IMG/VR virus record: IMGVR_UViG_3300012920_000349
Span: 1-20,952 of that record
Source of the DNA: a virus
DNA: 20,952 nt
Strand: one strand, 5' to 3'
The notes below the pieces were generated by a model. It was given only the letters and a program-made list of their open reading frames with translations. It was not told the origin of the DNA and did no database searches. Positions 5,466-12,425 of this stretch are shown in pieces (position 1 is the first letter of the stretch; every line of letters begins with the position of its first letter). A program made the position numbers and the translations under genes.

Positions 5466-7310
5466 TCAGATCCAATTTATTTTGGTTTCGTCACTTAAAA
5501 TCTCTAAAAAAGCGCCCTTTCTAATTAAAGTTTTGACTGTCATATCAGCTTCAGAATTAGCCTTAACTATGCAACTTCTTACCACTCTTAGCCTATCATA
5601 TTCTAATCCCTGATCTAAACAGATCTGTCTAGCTTCTTCTTCTTCACAAAGAAATAAAGCTAAAACCCACCTAGAAGAGTCAAGAAATGAACTAGCGCCA
5701 CGCACACTTTGACGAACTTGCATAGGATCGTTGACCGCCACTAATCCTTGCTTAGACATGTGGTGTATCGAGATCACAGAAGTTTCAAATTTAGTGGCTA
5801 TCATTTGACAATAAGAACTCCAAAGCTGTCCGACTTCATTATCATTAGTGGGCGCAGAACAAAATGACTGTATTGGATCGATCACTACTAGCTCTAAATC
5901 CTTTATGGCTTCTAAACTATCTATTAAGTCATAACCTTCGTTAGTTATGTGTAAGCCATTGATTGCATCATTTTTTATTAGAGTGAGTGGCTTATCTAAT
6001 TCAGGGATTGGTAAAACAAAAACATCATATAAAGCTTTTTCTCTTTCATTATGTGGATCGATAGCATTTATTCTTCGCCATACTTCGTTGGTATCGTCTT
6101 CCGCACATAGCATAACCACATTTCCATGTTTATTGACAGGCTTTCCTAAAAAAGATCCTTGCCCTTTAGCCACCGACATAGCTAAGGACAAGGAAATAAA
6201 ACTTTTACCTATTCCACCTATAGAAGCGATAATACCTGTCTTGGAACTTTCTAATAAATTTTCTACTAGCCATTCTCTTTCAGGCGGTTGCCCATTTAGA
6301 TTTCTTACACTTATTCTTTTTAAATCAAACCCTTCTATTATTATTTGCGATCTAACTTCTTCTAATCCAAATTCTTGTGCGACATCGTTAAAGTCGTAGC
6401 CTGATTGATTAGGAATTTTAAGTTCTGTATTTTGAATAGATGATTTTATTTTTTCTGCACATTTCTGACCGACTAAGTGATTATCGTTATCGAAGCAAAG
6501 ATAAAAAGAAGCAGAAGTTAATTTTCTAAGATTTATAAGACAATCTAATCCAAAAGAAGCGGAGAAGCATACTATAGTGGGTAAATTAGTGGCTTCAGCT
6601 ACGCTACAAGCAGAAGCTAAACCTTCGCAGACCGCTATCTTTTTTAAAGAAGGAAGCTCGTCTAAAGTGAAATTTAAATTATAAAAATTTCCTTTTACAG
6701 AAGATCCGGAAACAAATCTTTTATTACCTGAGTGATCAATATACTGGATACTTCTTATTTTATAATCTAGGTTTTTGCTATCATACGCGGGAATAGAAAG
6801 CTTATCGCCTATCTGTTTAAACCCGAAATTTTTAACTTTTTTCTTTTCAAGATATTTATGATCTTTACATTCTATCGCTTTTTTAAATCTCGTTTCACAA
6901 TCTTTAGCAACTTCATCGTGCAGTTCTTTGCGCCTTTTCTCCCTCTCTTTGTACCTTTTATCTAATTCTTCTTTTAATTTAGCTTGTTCGATAGGAGTCA
7001 AAGACTCTGTAGCTATAGACGAAAATTTATAGGTTTCATTAGTTCGCCAGTTTCCATAACTACAAAAGAAATTTCCATTTCCATTATCGTAAAAAAAATA
7101 ATAGCCTGACTTTTCTCCAAATTTATCAGGTCTTCCATTTTTTGTTCCTTTAACAGCACATCTAACTACTTCTCCACTAGTGTCTATTGCAGATACTTCT
7201 AAGCCATTATTATTCATCTCTGTTATTAAATCGCTTATAGATCGACTTACATTTCTATAAGCTAAATTCTTGTCTTCTTTAAATTCAAATATATTTGTGA
7301 CATCTACCAT
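5466..7310 (-). CDS. Toprim primase / RepA-like (DnaB-type) helicase
   Basis: A fused primase-helicase that would unwind the phage fork and make primers. The N-terminal region (about 1-220) has a charged coiled coil at 103-160. A Toprim-like domain follows: KIAVCEG (224-230, Glu229) and LCFDNDN (271-277, Asp274/Asp276). The C-terminal RecA-like ATPase of the AAA_25/RepA type has Walker A GGIGKS (365-370), Walker B ELVVIDP (473-479) and the motif SVISIHHMSK (511-520). No N-terminal zinc ribbon of the T7 gp4 type is evident; the cysteine-rich 120-aa protein encoded just upstream may fill that role (inference). The ATG at 7310 overlaps that upstream gene by 7 nt. At 614 aa it looks complete. Confidence 0.88.
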   Translation of the reverse strand: MVDVTNIFEFKEDKNLAYRNVSRSISDLITEMNNNGLEVSAIDTSGEVVRCAVKGTKNGRPDKFGEKSGYYFFYDNGNGNFFCSYGNWRTNETYKFSSIATESLTPIEQAKLKEELDKRYKEREKRRKELHDEVAKDCETRFKKAIECKDHKYLEKKKVKNFGFKQIGDKLSIPAYDSKNLDYKIRSIQYIDHSGNKRFVSGSSVKGNFYNLNFTLDELPSLKKIAVCEGLASACSVAEATNLPTIVCFSASFGLDCLINLRKLTSASFYLCFDNDNHLVGQKCAEKIKSSIQNTELKIPNQSGYDFNDVAQEFGLEEVRSQIIIEGFDLKRISVRNLNGQPPEREWLVENLLESSKTGIIASIGGIGKSFISLSLAMSVAKGQGSFLGKPVNKHGNVVMLCAEDDTNEVWRRINAIDPHNEREKALYDVFVLPIPELDKPLTLIKNDAINGLHITNEGYDLIDSLEAIKDLELVVIDPIQSFCSAPTNDNEVGQLWSSYCQMIATKFETSVISIHHMSKQGLVAVNDPMQVRQSVRGASSFLDSSRWVLALFLCEEEEARQICLDQGLEYDRLRVVRSCIVKANSEADMTVKTLIRKGAFLEILSDETKINWI

Positions 7311-7666
7311 TTATCCATACCTTCTCTCGCTAATTTATCTTCTAATCCAAGATAAAGAGCTATAAATCTTTGAAAGAACATTTTTTTATCTAAACTGTCC
7401 CATTCGTGAAATATATAGGAGTTATTTTTTTTAGCATATTCTAGATAAATAGGCTTAAATTCTGATAAAACCTTATCCACAGACGCCGGGTTAGGTGTGA
7501 TCGTGTTTTTTATATCTTCTTTTTTAGCCACTCTTTCTCTTATTTTTTCTAGATGATTATAAGAACAACTCGCATATATTTTTTCGTTAATCGTTATGTA
7601 AAATCCCTTCCCCCCGCGCAAACAATAACCGCAAAGAGAAGGAACTTTATCTTTAGGAAATATCAA
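7304..7666 (-). CDS. Zinc-finger-like protein, 120 aa (TTG start)
   Basis: The start is TTG (7666-7664) forming a TTGA overlap with the stop of the SSB-like gene, the counterpart of the ATGA overlaps elsewhere. The N-terminus carries C12-x2-C15-x18-C34-x3-H38, a likely zinc-binding site. The remaining 80 residues are helical and charged, ending MDKW. It lies between the SSB-like protein and the primase-helicase and overlaps both, so a role in replication is likely, perhaps supplying a zinc finger in trans for template recognition. That role is inference; no named family is recognised. Confidence 0.6.
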   Translation of the reverse strand: MIFPKDKVPSLCGYCLRGGKGFYITINEKIYASCSYNHLEKIRERVAKKEDIKNTITPNPASVDKVLSEFKPIYLEYAKKNNSYIFHEWDSLDKKMFFQRFIALYLGLEDKLAREGMDKW

Positions 7667-8229
7667 AATGGAATGTTCTCATCATCTATATCTAAAACTG
7701 AATTTTTAGTTTCTTCAGTTTCAGAAGTAGCTTCTGAATTTTCATTCGCATCCTGATCTACAGACTCTCCCCAATTTTGCCCGACAGCGCCAGGATCGAG
7801 TTCCATATATCCATTCTCTCCTTCTTTAAGCTCACAAGAAAACTCTCTTCCTACTAAAGAGTCAGTGTTCTCTAGGTTTGCGCCAGCTACAAAACATAAA
7901 GCTTTATATTTCTTCATACCCATTTCTACTAGTGACTCTCTTTTAGAGTTTCCTGAAGCGTCTTTGACTAAAGGATCGTAGTCGCAACAAAAGGTTTCTG
8001 AAAAAGTTATCTCCTTTTCCTTTCCTTCCGACTGTTTCAATTTAAAGAAAAGCTTTAAAGCTTTCCAACCATTTTTGCCTTCGCATATTCCCTTGTCATC
8101 AGCATAGTCGCTTTCGTTAGCAACTCTATCAAAGACTAGGTTATATCTTCCCGCAATCAGCTTCTTACCACCGCCTGAACTAGAAGGCTCAGGCTTGTCT
8201 TCAGCTGTAAAGTTAAAAGGTGTTTCCAT
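7663..8229 (-). CDS. SSB-like protein (DUF669-type) with acidic IPF tail
   Basis: The N-terminal METPFNFTAEDKPEPSSSGG, then a beta-rich core with GRYNLVFDRV, KLFFKL and SETFCCDY, matches the phage DUF669 family, which is usually found beside Sak4-type ATPases and behaves as a single-strand DNA-binding partner. The C-terminal 40 residues are acidic (SEATSETEETKNSVLDIDDE), and the last residues are D-D-E-N-I-P-F, the tip used by bacterial SSB to recruit partner proteins. The ATG at 8229 has an AAGGAG ribosome binding site. Upstream are the Sak4-like ATPase and the RecB-type nuclease; downstream is the primase-helicase. Confidence 0.78.
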   Translation of the reverse strand: METPFNFTAEDKPEPSSSGGGKKLIAGRYNLVFDRVANESDYADDKGICEGKNGWKALKLFFKLKQSEGKEKEITFSETFCCDYDPLVKDASGNSKRESLVEMGMKKYKALCFVAGANLENTDSLVGREFSCELKEGENGYMELDPGAVGQNWGESVDQDANENSEATSETEETKNSVLDIDDENIPF

Positions 8230-8262
8230 CTTTACTCCTTAATATTAAAAGTTAAATCCCAT

Positions 8263-8469
8263 TTAGCCGGGATCGTAAGTGTGATAATCAGTGAAGTATT
8301 TGATCTCCTTGTCGACATAATCGCAAAGCGACTCAATCGCGTGGGGTACTTCTCTATGCAGATCTTCAGGATCAGTAATAGATAATCTATCTTCAATTTT
8401 AGATAAATCTTTTCTAATCTTTTTAAGAAAATCGACATAATCGTCATCACTTAGTTGCTTCTTCGCCAT
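8263..8469 (-). CDS. Hypothetical helical protein, 68 aa
   Basis: A small charged helical protein (MAKKQLSDDDYVDFLKKIRK..., ending FTDYHTYDPG), overlapping the end of the Sak4-like ATPase gene by 23 nt and followed by the SSB-like gene. The competing frame over the same stretch (8232-8450) gives an improbable Ile/Leu/Lys-rich product, so I take this one as real. Its position suggests a recombination/replication accessory protein; no family is recognised. Confidence 0.55.
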   Translation of the reverse strand: MAKKQLSDDDYVDFLKKIRKDLSKIEDRLSITDPEDLHREVPHAIESLCDYVDKEIKYFTDYHTYDPG

Positions 8470-9250
8470 CAGCTTTCGCGTCTTTAGAATTAGCTATAAT
8501 CATTTTCCTAATTTCATTCCAGTCGTAAGGAAGTTCTTTAGGAAGTTGATACCTATTCTTAGCTAAAAAAGAAGCAGACTGTTCAGCATAGATAACTCTA
8601 TCTCCTTGAACAACCTTAACACCTTCGCCACCCTTTCCTTGAGTTTTGACTGTGCCTTTTTTATAAGTCAAAAAGAAAATAGCATCTGCATTTTCTTGAC
8701 ATATAGCTGAAGCGCCTTTTTTAAGTTTAAGAACATACTGATCATAAGTTTCACTTTCCGGATCTGCAAAAGGTCTTATATCTGAGTGACAGATCATACA
8801 GATAACCATATTTTTTTGATCCCTTAACTCATTAGTGAGAGCTAAAAACTCTCTCCAATGAACTAAAGCTTCTGCGTATGATTTACCAAAGCCAACCGAC
8901 TCCATAGATTTCCAACCATTCATTTTGCAAGTGTGGTCGTGAATGATCCTTTCTAGCCAATCTAAAGAGTCAATTATCAAAGTCTTTTTATCGTGCTTCT
9001 CTTTAAGAAGTGTTAAAAGCCTTTGCTTCACTCCTACATTCTTATCATCTTTACTCTCAGGCTCTCTATCCCAAAATTTGCACACAGGAAAGTGCGCTAG
9101 ATTTAGAGTGCCTAATCCATCTTCAGTAAGAATGGCGATAGGATCTTGCATTTTAGATGCCCAAGTTGTCTTACCTATTCCCGCTCCCCCATAGATAATA
9201 AGACGCGGACTTCGGATAACAGCTTTATTTTGTATATCTAATAAGCTCAT
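8447..9250 (-). CDS. Sak4-like / RecA-type ATPase for single-strand annealing recombination
   Basis: Phage nucleotide-binding ATPase with Walker A GGAGIGKT (21-28), Walker B LIIDSLDW (91-98) and a sensor region MVICMICHSD (148-157, His155). This is the layout of the compact RecA-like Sak4 proteins (AAA_24 type) of about 230-270 aa, which act with a DUF669-type SSB to anneal or exchange strands. Both the nuclease upstream (9591-10334) and the SSB-like protein downstream (7663-8229) are the usual partners. The C-terminal residues 250-267 are a charged tail (NSKDAKADGEEATK). The start overlaps the upstream gene by 4 nt. Confidence 0.85.
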   Translation of the reverse strand: MSLLDIQNKAVIRSPRLIIYGGAGIGKTTWASKMQDPIAILTEDGLGTLNLAHFPVCKFWDREPESKDDKNVGVKQRLLTLLKEKHDKKTLIIDSLDWLERIIHDHTCKMNGWKSMESVGFGKSYAEALVHWREFLALTNELRDQKNMVICMICHSDIRPFADPESETYDQYVLKLKKGASAICQENADAIFFLTYKKGTVKTQGKGGEGVKVVQGDRVIYAEQSASFLAKNRYQLPKELPYDWNEIRKMIIANSKDAKADGEEATK

Positions 9251-9594
9251 TTTTCTATCTCCTTGCTTGTTGCTTTTTGTACATCAGCTACAACATTTAG
9301 ATCAGCTTTAGCTTCAACAATATTGGAAGTTCTTCCGCTATTTATTGAATAAAGCTTTTCTAAGAGTAATTGCTGACTCTCCTGAAGAGAAGTCACTAAG
9401 TCAACCACCGCCATAGCTTGATCAAACAAAGCTTTTTTCTCTTGCTGTTTTTTTATGTTTTCTACAAGTTTGCCTAAGACTTGAACACCTTCAGGTGTTA
9501 AGTCTTTCTCGTAGAACTCAGTTTTAACTCCATCTTGGTTATCGATAAGCGCTGGCTCATCCCAAGAATTAGAGTACAAAGGTTTATCTTTCAT
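9247..9594 (-). CDS. Hypothetical coiled-coil protein, 115 aa
   Basis: An acidic N-terminus (YSNSWDEPALIDNQDGVKTE) is followed by a helical middle (LVENIKKQQEKKALFDQAMA) and a long heptad-like stretch (TSLQESQQLLLEKLYSINSG), then a short tail. No domain is recognised. It overlaps the nuclease stop and the ATPase start by 4 nt each, and is therefore probably a co-translated part of the recombination module. Confidence 0.55.
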   Translation of the reverse strand: MKDKPLYSNSWDEPALIDNQDGVKTEFYEKDLTPEGVQVLGKLVENIKKQQEKKALFDQAMAVVDLVTSLQESQQLLLEKLYSINSGRTSNIVEAKADLNVVADVQKATSKEIEK

Positions 9595-10334
9595 TTAGAT
9601 ACTCTCCTTTCATATAGTTTATATTCATCGCAACTGTCTTTGTAATTACAGAAGCGACACCATTCCCCCGCCTTCTTAGGCGGATCGTCTTCAAAACAAG
9701 CTTCAGCAGAAGGTTTTAGAACTCTAAAACCCCAATCTACTAAAGCATCAGAAGTCATTTCATAAGTCATTATAAATTTCCCATTAGTGCTTCTAGGTTG
9801 CACTATTGTCATTTCAACTTTTGTGTCTATATCGCCATATCGCGCTAAAGCGCCTAAACTATATATCCACAGTTGATAATTTTCTTGTGGCGGTTTCACA
9901 GGAAATTTACCAAACTTAAAATCTATCACGGCTATTTTGTCCTTAGCTAATATAATCGCATCGCTAGTACCCCATATAGCTTCGTGTATTTCGTTTAATT
10001 CTACTCTCTCTTCTATAAGTAGCTTTCCTTCAAGCTTCTCAGTTCTTTCTTTTACATAATTAATATAGATTTTTGCTTTATCTAATAATTCTTGTGTGAC
10101 TAAAATTTCGTTATGTTCGTTTTCTATTTTTTTATCTAGCCAATATTCTTCTAGAGATACTCCTTCTATATTTCCTTTAAGTTCCATTTCAGCTATTTCG
10201 TGCATAACTGTTCCTTCACTAGCGTAATAAGAAGAAGTGGAAGGTATTTTAGCGTTGGCTTGTGCTGAAAAAGGACAGTGATCTTTCTGCCATCTATCAA
10301 AAGAACTAGGAGAGCATACAGCGTGTTTACCCAT
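9591..10334 (-). CDS. RecB/Cas4-type PD-(D/E)XK nuclease (DUF2800-like) with Fe-S cysteines
   Basis: I start this gene at ATG 10334 (MGKHAVCSPS...; 247 aa) because the longer frame to 10448 would overlap the HTH gene by 95 nt, and ATG 10334 follows an AGAG box at 9 nt. Nuclease residues line up as His45 (GTVMHE), Asp125 (GTSDAI), Asp138 and Lys140 (VIDFKFGK), then the QL helix ENYQLWIYSLGAL. One N-terminal cysteine (C20) and a C-terminal set C226-x2-C229-x5-C235 match the four-cysteine iron-sulphur pattern of Cas4/AddB nucleases. It probably resects DNA ends for the Sak4/SSB pair downstream. Confidence 0.82.
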   Translation of the reverse strand: MGKHAVCSPSSFDRWQKDHCPFSAQANAKIPSTSSYYASEGTVMHEIAEMELKGNIEGVSLEEYWLDKKIENEHNEILVTQELLDKAKIYINYVKERTEKLEGKLLIEERVELNEIHEAIWGTSDAIILAKDKIAVIDFKFGKFPVKPPQENYQLWIYSLGALARYGDIDTKVEMTIVQPRSTNGKFIMTYEMTSDALVDWGFRVLKPSAEACFEDDPPKKAGEWCRFCNYKDSCDEYKLYERRVSK

Positions 10335-10353
10335 TTCTATTATCTCTAAGTTA

Positions 10354-10563
10354 TTAGTCGTTTCCGCGTGTTTGTCTTCTCTCATATTCATACACATCTG
10401 ATTTTTTATAACGAACAGCTTTCCCGAATTTTTTATAGGGAATGCCAATAGAATTTTTAGGATTTGATCTAGCTCTCCAAGAATTTAGTGTCGATACACT
10501 TAGTCCCAAATATTTAGCCAATTCTTCAGTAGTGAAGTAATCAGTCTTAATGTCTTCTGTCAT
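10354..10563 (-). CDS. Excisionase/MerR-like HTH protein
   Basis: A 69-aa DNA-binding protein of the HTH_17/AlpA excisionase type: YFTTEELAKYLGLSVSTLNS (residues 9-28) is the helix-turn-helix, followed by WRARSN, a wing (IPYKKFGKAVRYKKSDV) and a basic tail. Such proteins act as recombination directionality factors or as regulators. It is the first gene after the strongest promoter in the window and is next to the operator-like repeats at 10563-10618, so it may bind them. The ATG (10563-10561) has no visible Shine-Dalgarno. The integrase lies about 300 bp away on the other side of one plus-strand gene. Confidence 0.78.
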   Translation of the reverse strand: MTEDIKTDYFTTEELAKYLGLSVSTLNSWRARSNPKNSIGIPYKKFGKAVRYKKSDVYEYERRQTRGND

Positions 10564-10618
10564 TTATGTTGTTTTATGTTGTCTACTGTGCGATTATCGT
10601 TCATAGAGACAACAAAAG
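10563..10618. promoter_or_regulatory. Nested palindrome and tandem 10-bp repeat around the promoter
   Basis: TTTATGTTGT occurs twice in perfect tandem (10563-10572, 10573-10582). GTTGTCT (10578-10584) and AGACAAC (10607-10613) form a perfect inverted repeat. Its centre carries the palindrome CGATTATCG (10591-10599), which contains the -10 box. One arm is inside the promoter spacer and the other covers the start of transcription, a geometry typical of repressor or autoregulator sites. The likely binder is the HTH protein starting at 10563 (inference). Confidence 0.6.
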
Positions 10619-10622
10619 TCAA
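10593..10622 (-). promoter_or_regulatory. Strong sigma70-type promoter for the replication operon, minus strand
   Basis: TTGACT (10622-10617) and GATAAT (10598-10593) are each 5 of 6 to consensus and are 18 bp apart. The start of transcription would be near 10586, leaving a leader of about 22 nt before the HTH gene's ATG at 10563. It would drive the HTH, nuclease, ATPase, SSB-like and primase-helicase genes. Confidence 0.7.
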
Positions 10623-10626
10623 ATTT

Positions 10627-10881
10627 ATGATCCAAAAAAAAATGAGTAAAAAAGCTAGTGAAATTCAAATAGGCGGTGATCACTACAAAAAATTAAAAAT
10701 TTCTCCCTTAGATTTTATCCTTGCTAATAACCTTTCTTATTGTTTAGGGCAAGTCGTAAAATATATTTGTAGAGATAAAGATAATAAAATAGAAGATCTG
10801 TTAAAAGCCAAACACTATATTGATCTTGAACTAGAAAAAGTTCACAAAGTAGATAAGAAAGGGAAAAAGCTAGTTGATTAA
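10627..10881 (+). CDS. DUF3310-type protein
   Basis: The core ASEIQIGGDHYKKLKISPLD, then FILANNLSYCLGQVVKYICR and DLLKAKHYIDLELEK, is a clear match to the phage DUF3310 family (GGDHYxxxxIxPxxFI ... N ... G ... KYxxR ... DLxKAxxY). These proteins are often found in replication/nucleotide gene sets, but their biochemical role is unsettled. The frame is open from 10576, but a start there would leave no room for the divergent promoter, so I choose ATG 10627 (84 aa); ATG 10642 is also possible. It is divergent from the HTH gene and its 3' end overlaps the convergent integrase by 12 bp. Confidence 0.78.
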   Translation: MIQKKMSKKASEIQIGGDHYKKLKISPLDFILANNLSYCLGQVVKYICRDKDNKIEDLLKAKHYIDLELEKVHKVDKKGKKLVD

Positions 10882-11937
10882 ATAATTTCCTATCTTTTCT
10901 ATATCTTGATTTAAGGTTTCAGGCTTAGGTGTTTGATAGATCTGCATAGCTTTTATAGAAGTGTGTCCCATAAGCTCTCCCACCCTGATCATAGATATAC
11001 CCATATTCATACTCTGTGACCCAAAATTATGGCGCAAGTCATGAAATCTAAAGTTTCTGATACCTGACCTCTTAATTAGTTTTTTCCACTGTCTATCAGG
11101 GTTTTTAATCCCTAGAATAGTGTCTTTATCTCTAGGCAATCTTCTTATTAATTCCATAGCTTCTTCATTAAGATAAATAATTCTAGGATTATCTGTTTTG
11201 TCGTCTGTTTTATGTTCTTTTAGAATTATGGTGTTGCCTTTCAGATCTTCCCATTTAGCTTTTGCTAACTCTCCTTTTCTAGCGCCAGTAAGATAGGCTA
11301 GATAAATAAAAGCAGATCCATAAGGACTTTCTTTTCCTAACTTTCTTAACTCAGATAAAAATATTTTTCTCTCTTCTTCTGTGAAGTATCTTCTTCTAGA
11401 AGCTATTTTATTTTTAGTAATTTTATCTGCGGGATTTATCTTAGCCTGATTAAATTTGATAGCTAAGTTATACATAGCTTTAAGAATAGATAAAGAATGA
11501 TTAGCTGTACCTTTAGAATGAGAACTTAAATCTAAAAACCATTTATAAATAATATCAGCTTGTACCTTTATCATAAGCTGATCGCCAAAATTATTTTTTA
11601 TATTTCTTATATATAAGCTTTCTATTTCGCTTATGGTTTTTCTATTATTGTTTTCTAAACTAGGTTTATAAAATTCGTAAAAAAAATTATCTATCGTTAA
11701 AGAACTATCTCCTAATTTATGAAAGTTTTTTATTTCTTCTCTAACTCTATCTCTCATAACAGCTATAGATAAGCCTTCTCTACAGCTACCTATTTTTTTT
11801 AGCTTAGGATTTTTCTTTCCATCAATCCTGATACCCGCATAAAAAGTTTTATAAGTTGGCAGATTAGGATTGTCTTTTATATTTCTTTCTATAATGATCA
11901 GATTTCTTTCTTTATGATCCACAGTTCTTTTGTACAT
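10870..11937 (-). CDS. int: Tyrosine-recombinase integrase
   Basis: A 355-aa phage integrase catalysing site-specific insertion and excision at att sites. It has an N-terminal arm-binding-like domain (1-75, with YKTFYAGIRIDGKKNPKLKK), a SAM-like core-binding domain (about 80-170), and a catalytic domain with Arg220 (TGARKGEL), Lys243 (ILKEHK), His299 and Arg302 (FHDLRH), His325 (ELMGHTS) and the nucleophile Tyr334 (MQIY). All five standard residues plus the tyrosine are present, so it should be active. The ATG at 11937 has a strong AAGGAGAG site. The gene sits between the replication and virion modules with its own short upstream gap. No att core or tRNA fragment is recognisable nearby. Confidence 0.93.
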   Translation of the reverse strand: MYKRTVDHKERNLIIIERNIKDNPNLPTYKTFYAGIRIDGKKNPKLKKIGSCREGLSIAVMRDRVREEIKNFHKLGDSSLTIDNFFYEFYKPSLENNNRKTISEIESLYIRNIKNNFGDQLMIKVQADIIYKWFLDLSSHSKGTANHSLSILKAMYNLAIKFNQAKINPADKITKNKIASRRRYFTEEERKIFLSELRKLGKESPYGSAFIYLAYLTGARKGELAKAKWEDLKGNTIILKEHKTDDKTDNPRIIYLNEEAMELIRRLPRDKDTILGIKNPDRQWKKLIKRSGIRNFRFHDLRHNFGSQSMNMGISMIRVGELMGHTSIKAMQIYQTPKPETLNQDIEKIGNYLIN

Positions 11938-11962
11938 ATTTCTCTCCTTGTAAAATAGTACG

Positions 11963-11968
11963 ATTATA
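11963..11968 (-). promoter_or_regulatory. Possible -10 box of the integrase promoter
   Basis: A perfect TATAAT on the minus strand lies in the 45-bp gap upstream of int, inside a palindrome ACGAT-TAT-ATCGT (11960-11972). No convincing -35 is found at the right distance, so it would need an activator or is a chance match. Its CGATTAT core resembles the centre of the palindrome at 10591-10599. Confidence 0.35.
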
Positions 11969-11982
11969 TCGTGAATAAAGTT

Positions 11983-12414
11983 TTATGGGTGTACCTTTTC
12001 TAATGCACTATCTAACGATTTCACGCTATCTATTTCTTCTATTTGTTTATCGCTAAATCTTATGCTCTGCGCGGGATAAGAGCTTGATAAAAACACAACT
12101 TTATTCAAAGGCATAATGCAACAGGCATATATATCGACTTGTCCTTTTAGATAAGATCTGTTTTTTGTGAATGATCCGCGCCTGAAATCGAAGCGCCAGT
12201 TTGTTCTATAAGATTTACCTGTATGCTTAGATATAACTCTTTCTTTTTTAGAAGCTGTTTTGACCTGACATTTATAAAGCTTAGATTTGTATTCAAAAAT
12301 AATATCTGCGTGAGATGAATGTGGCAAGATAGTCACTGAGTCGGAAATCATAGAAAGAACTGAGCATACGAAATACTCCCCGCTTCTTCCTAACCTTTCA
12401 GTCGATCTTGTCAA
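11983..12414 (-). CDS. PD-(D/E)XK endonuclease-like protein, start probably frameshifted
   Basis: A 143-aa protein with the fold pattern of small PD-(D/E)XK nucleases and resolvases. It has a helix with Glu13 (GRSGEYFVCSVL), then HADIIFEYKSKLYKCQVKTA, giving the active-site pair Asp (ADII) and Gln-Val-Lys (QVK in the ExK position). Basic and aromatic residues follow (NWRFDFRRGSF). The only in-frame start near the N-terminus is TTG at 12414, which has no spaced Shine-Dalgarno. An ideal AAGGAG plus ATG at 12424 lies in another frame and hits TGA after 8 codons (MFKLDKID). A +1 shift there would join it smoothly to ERLGRSGEY. A mutation, sequencing error or programmed shift is therefore suspected. 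It lies between the integrase and virion genes. Confidence 0.65.
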   Translation of the reverse strand: MTRSTERLGRSGEYFVCSVLSMISDSVTILPHSSHADIIFEYKSKLYKCQVKTASKKERVISKHTGKSYRTNWRFDFRRGSFTKNRSYLKGQVDIYACCIMPLNKVVFLSSSYPAQSIRFSDKQIEEIDSVKSLDSALEKVHP

Positions 12415-12425
12415 GTTTGAACATA

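Noticed and set aside
5947-6399. A 150-codon open frame on the plus strand inside the primase-helicase
   Set aside because: It is antisense to a well-supported enzyme, has no promoter or ribosome binding site, and its composition mirrors the codon pattern of the opposite strand.
8232-8450. A 72-codon minus-strand frame overlapping 8263-8469
   Set aside because: The product is an improbable Ile/Leu/Lys-rich string without start signals, and the alternative frame has acid/base balance like its neighbours.
10334-10448. Longer N-terminus of the RecB-type nuclease beginning at 10448
   Set aside because: It would overlap the HTH gene by 95 nt, and the extra residues are not nuclease-like; ATG 10334 has a better-placed Shine-Dalgarno-like box.
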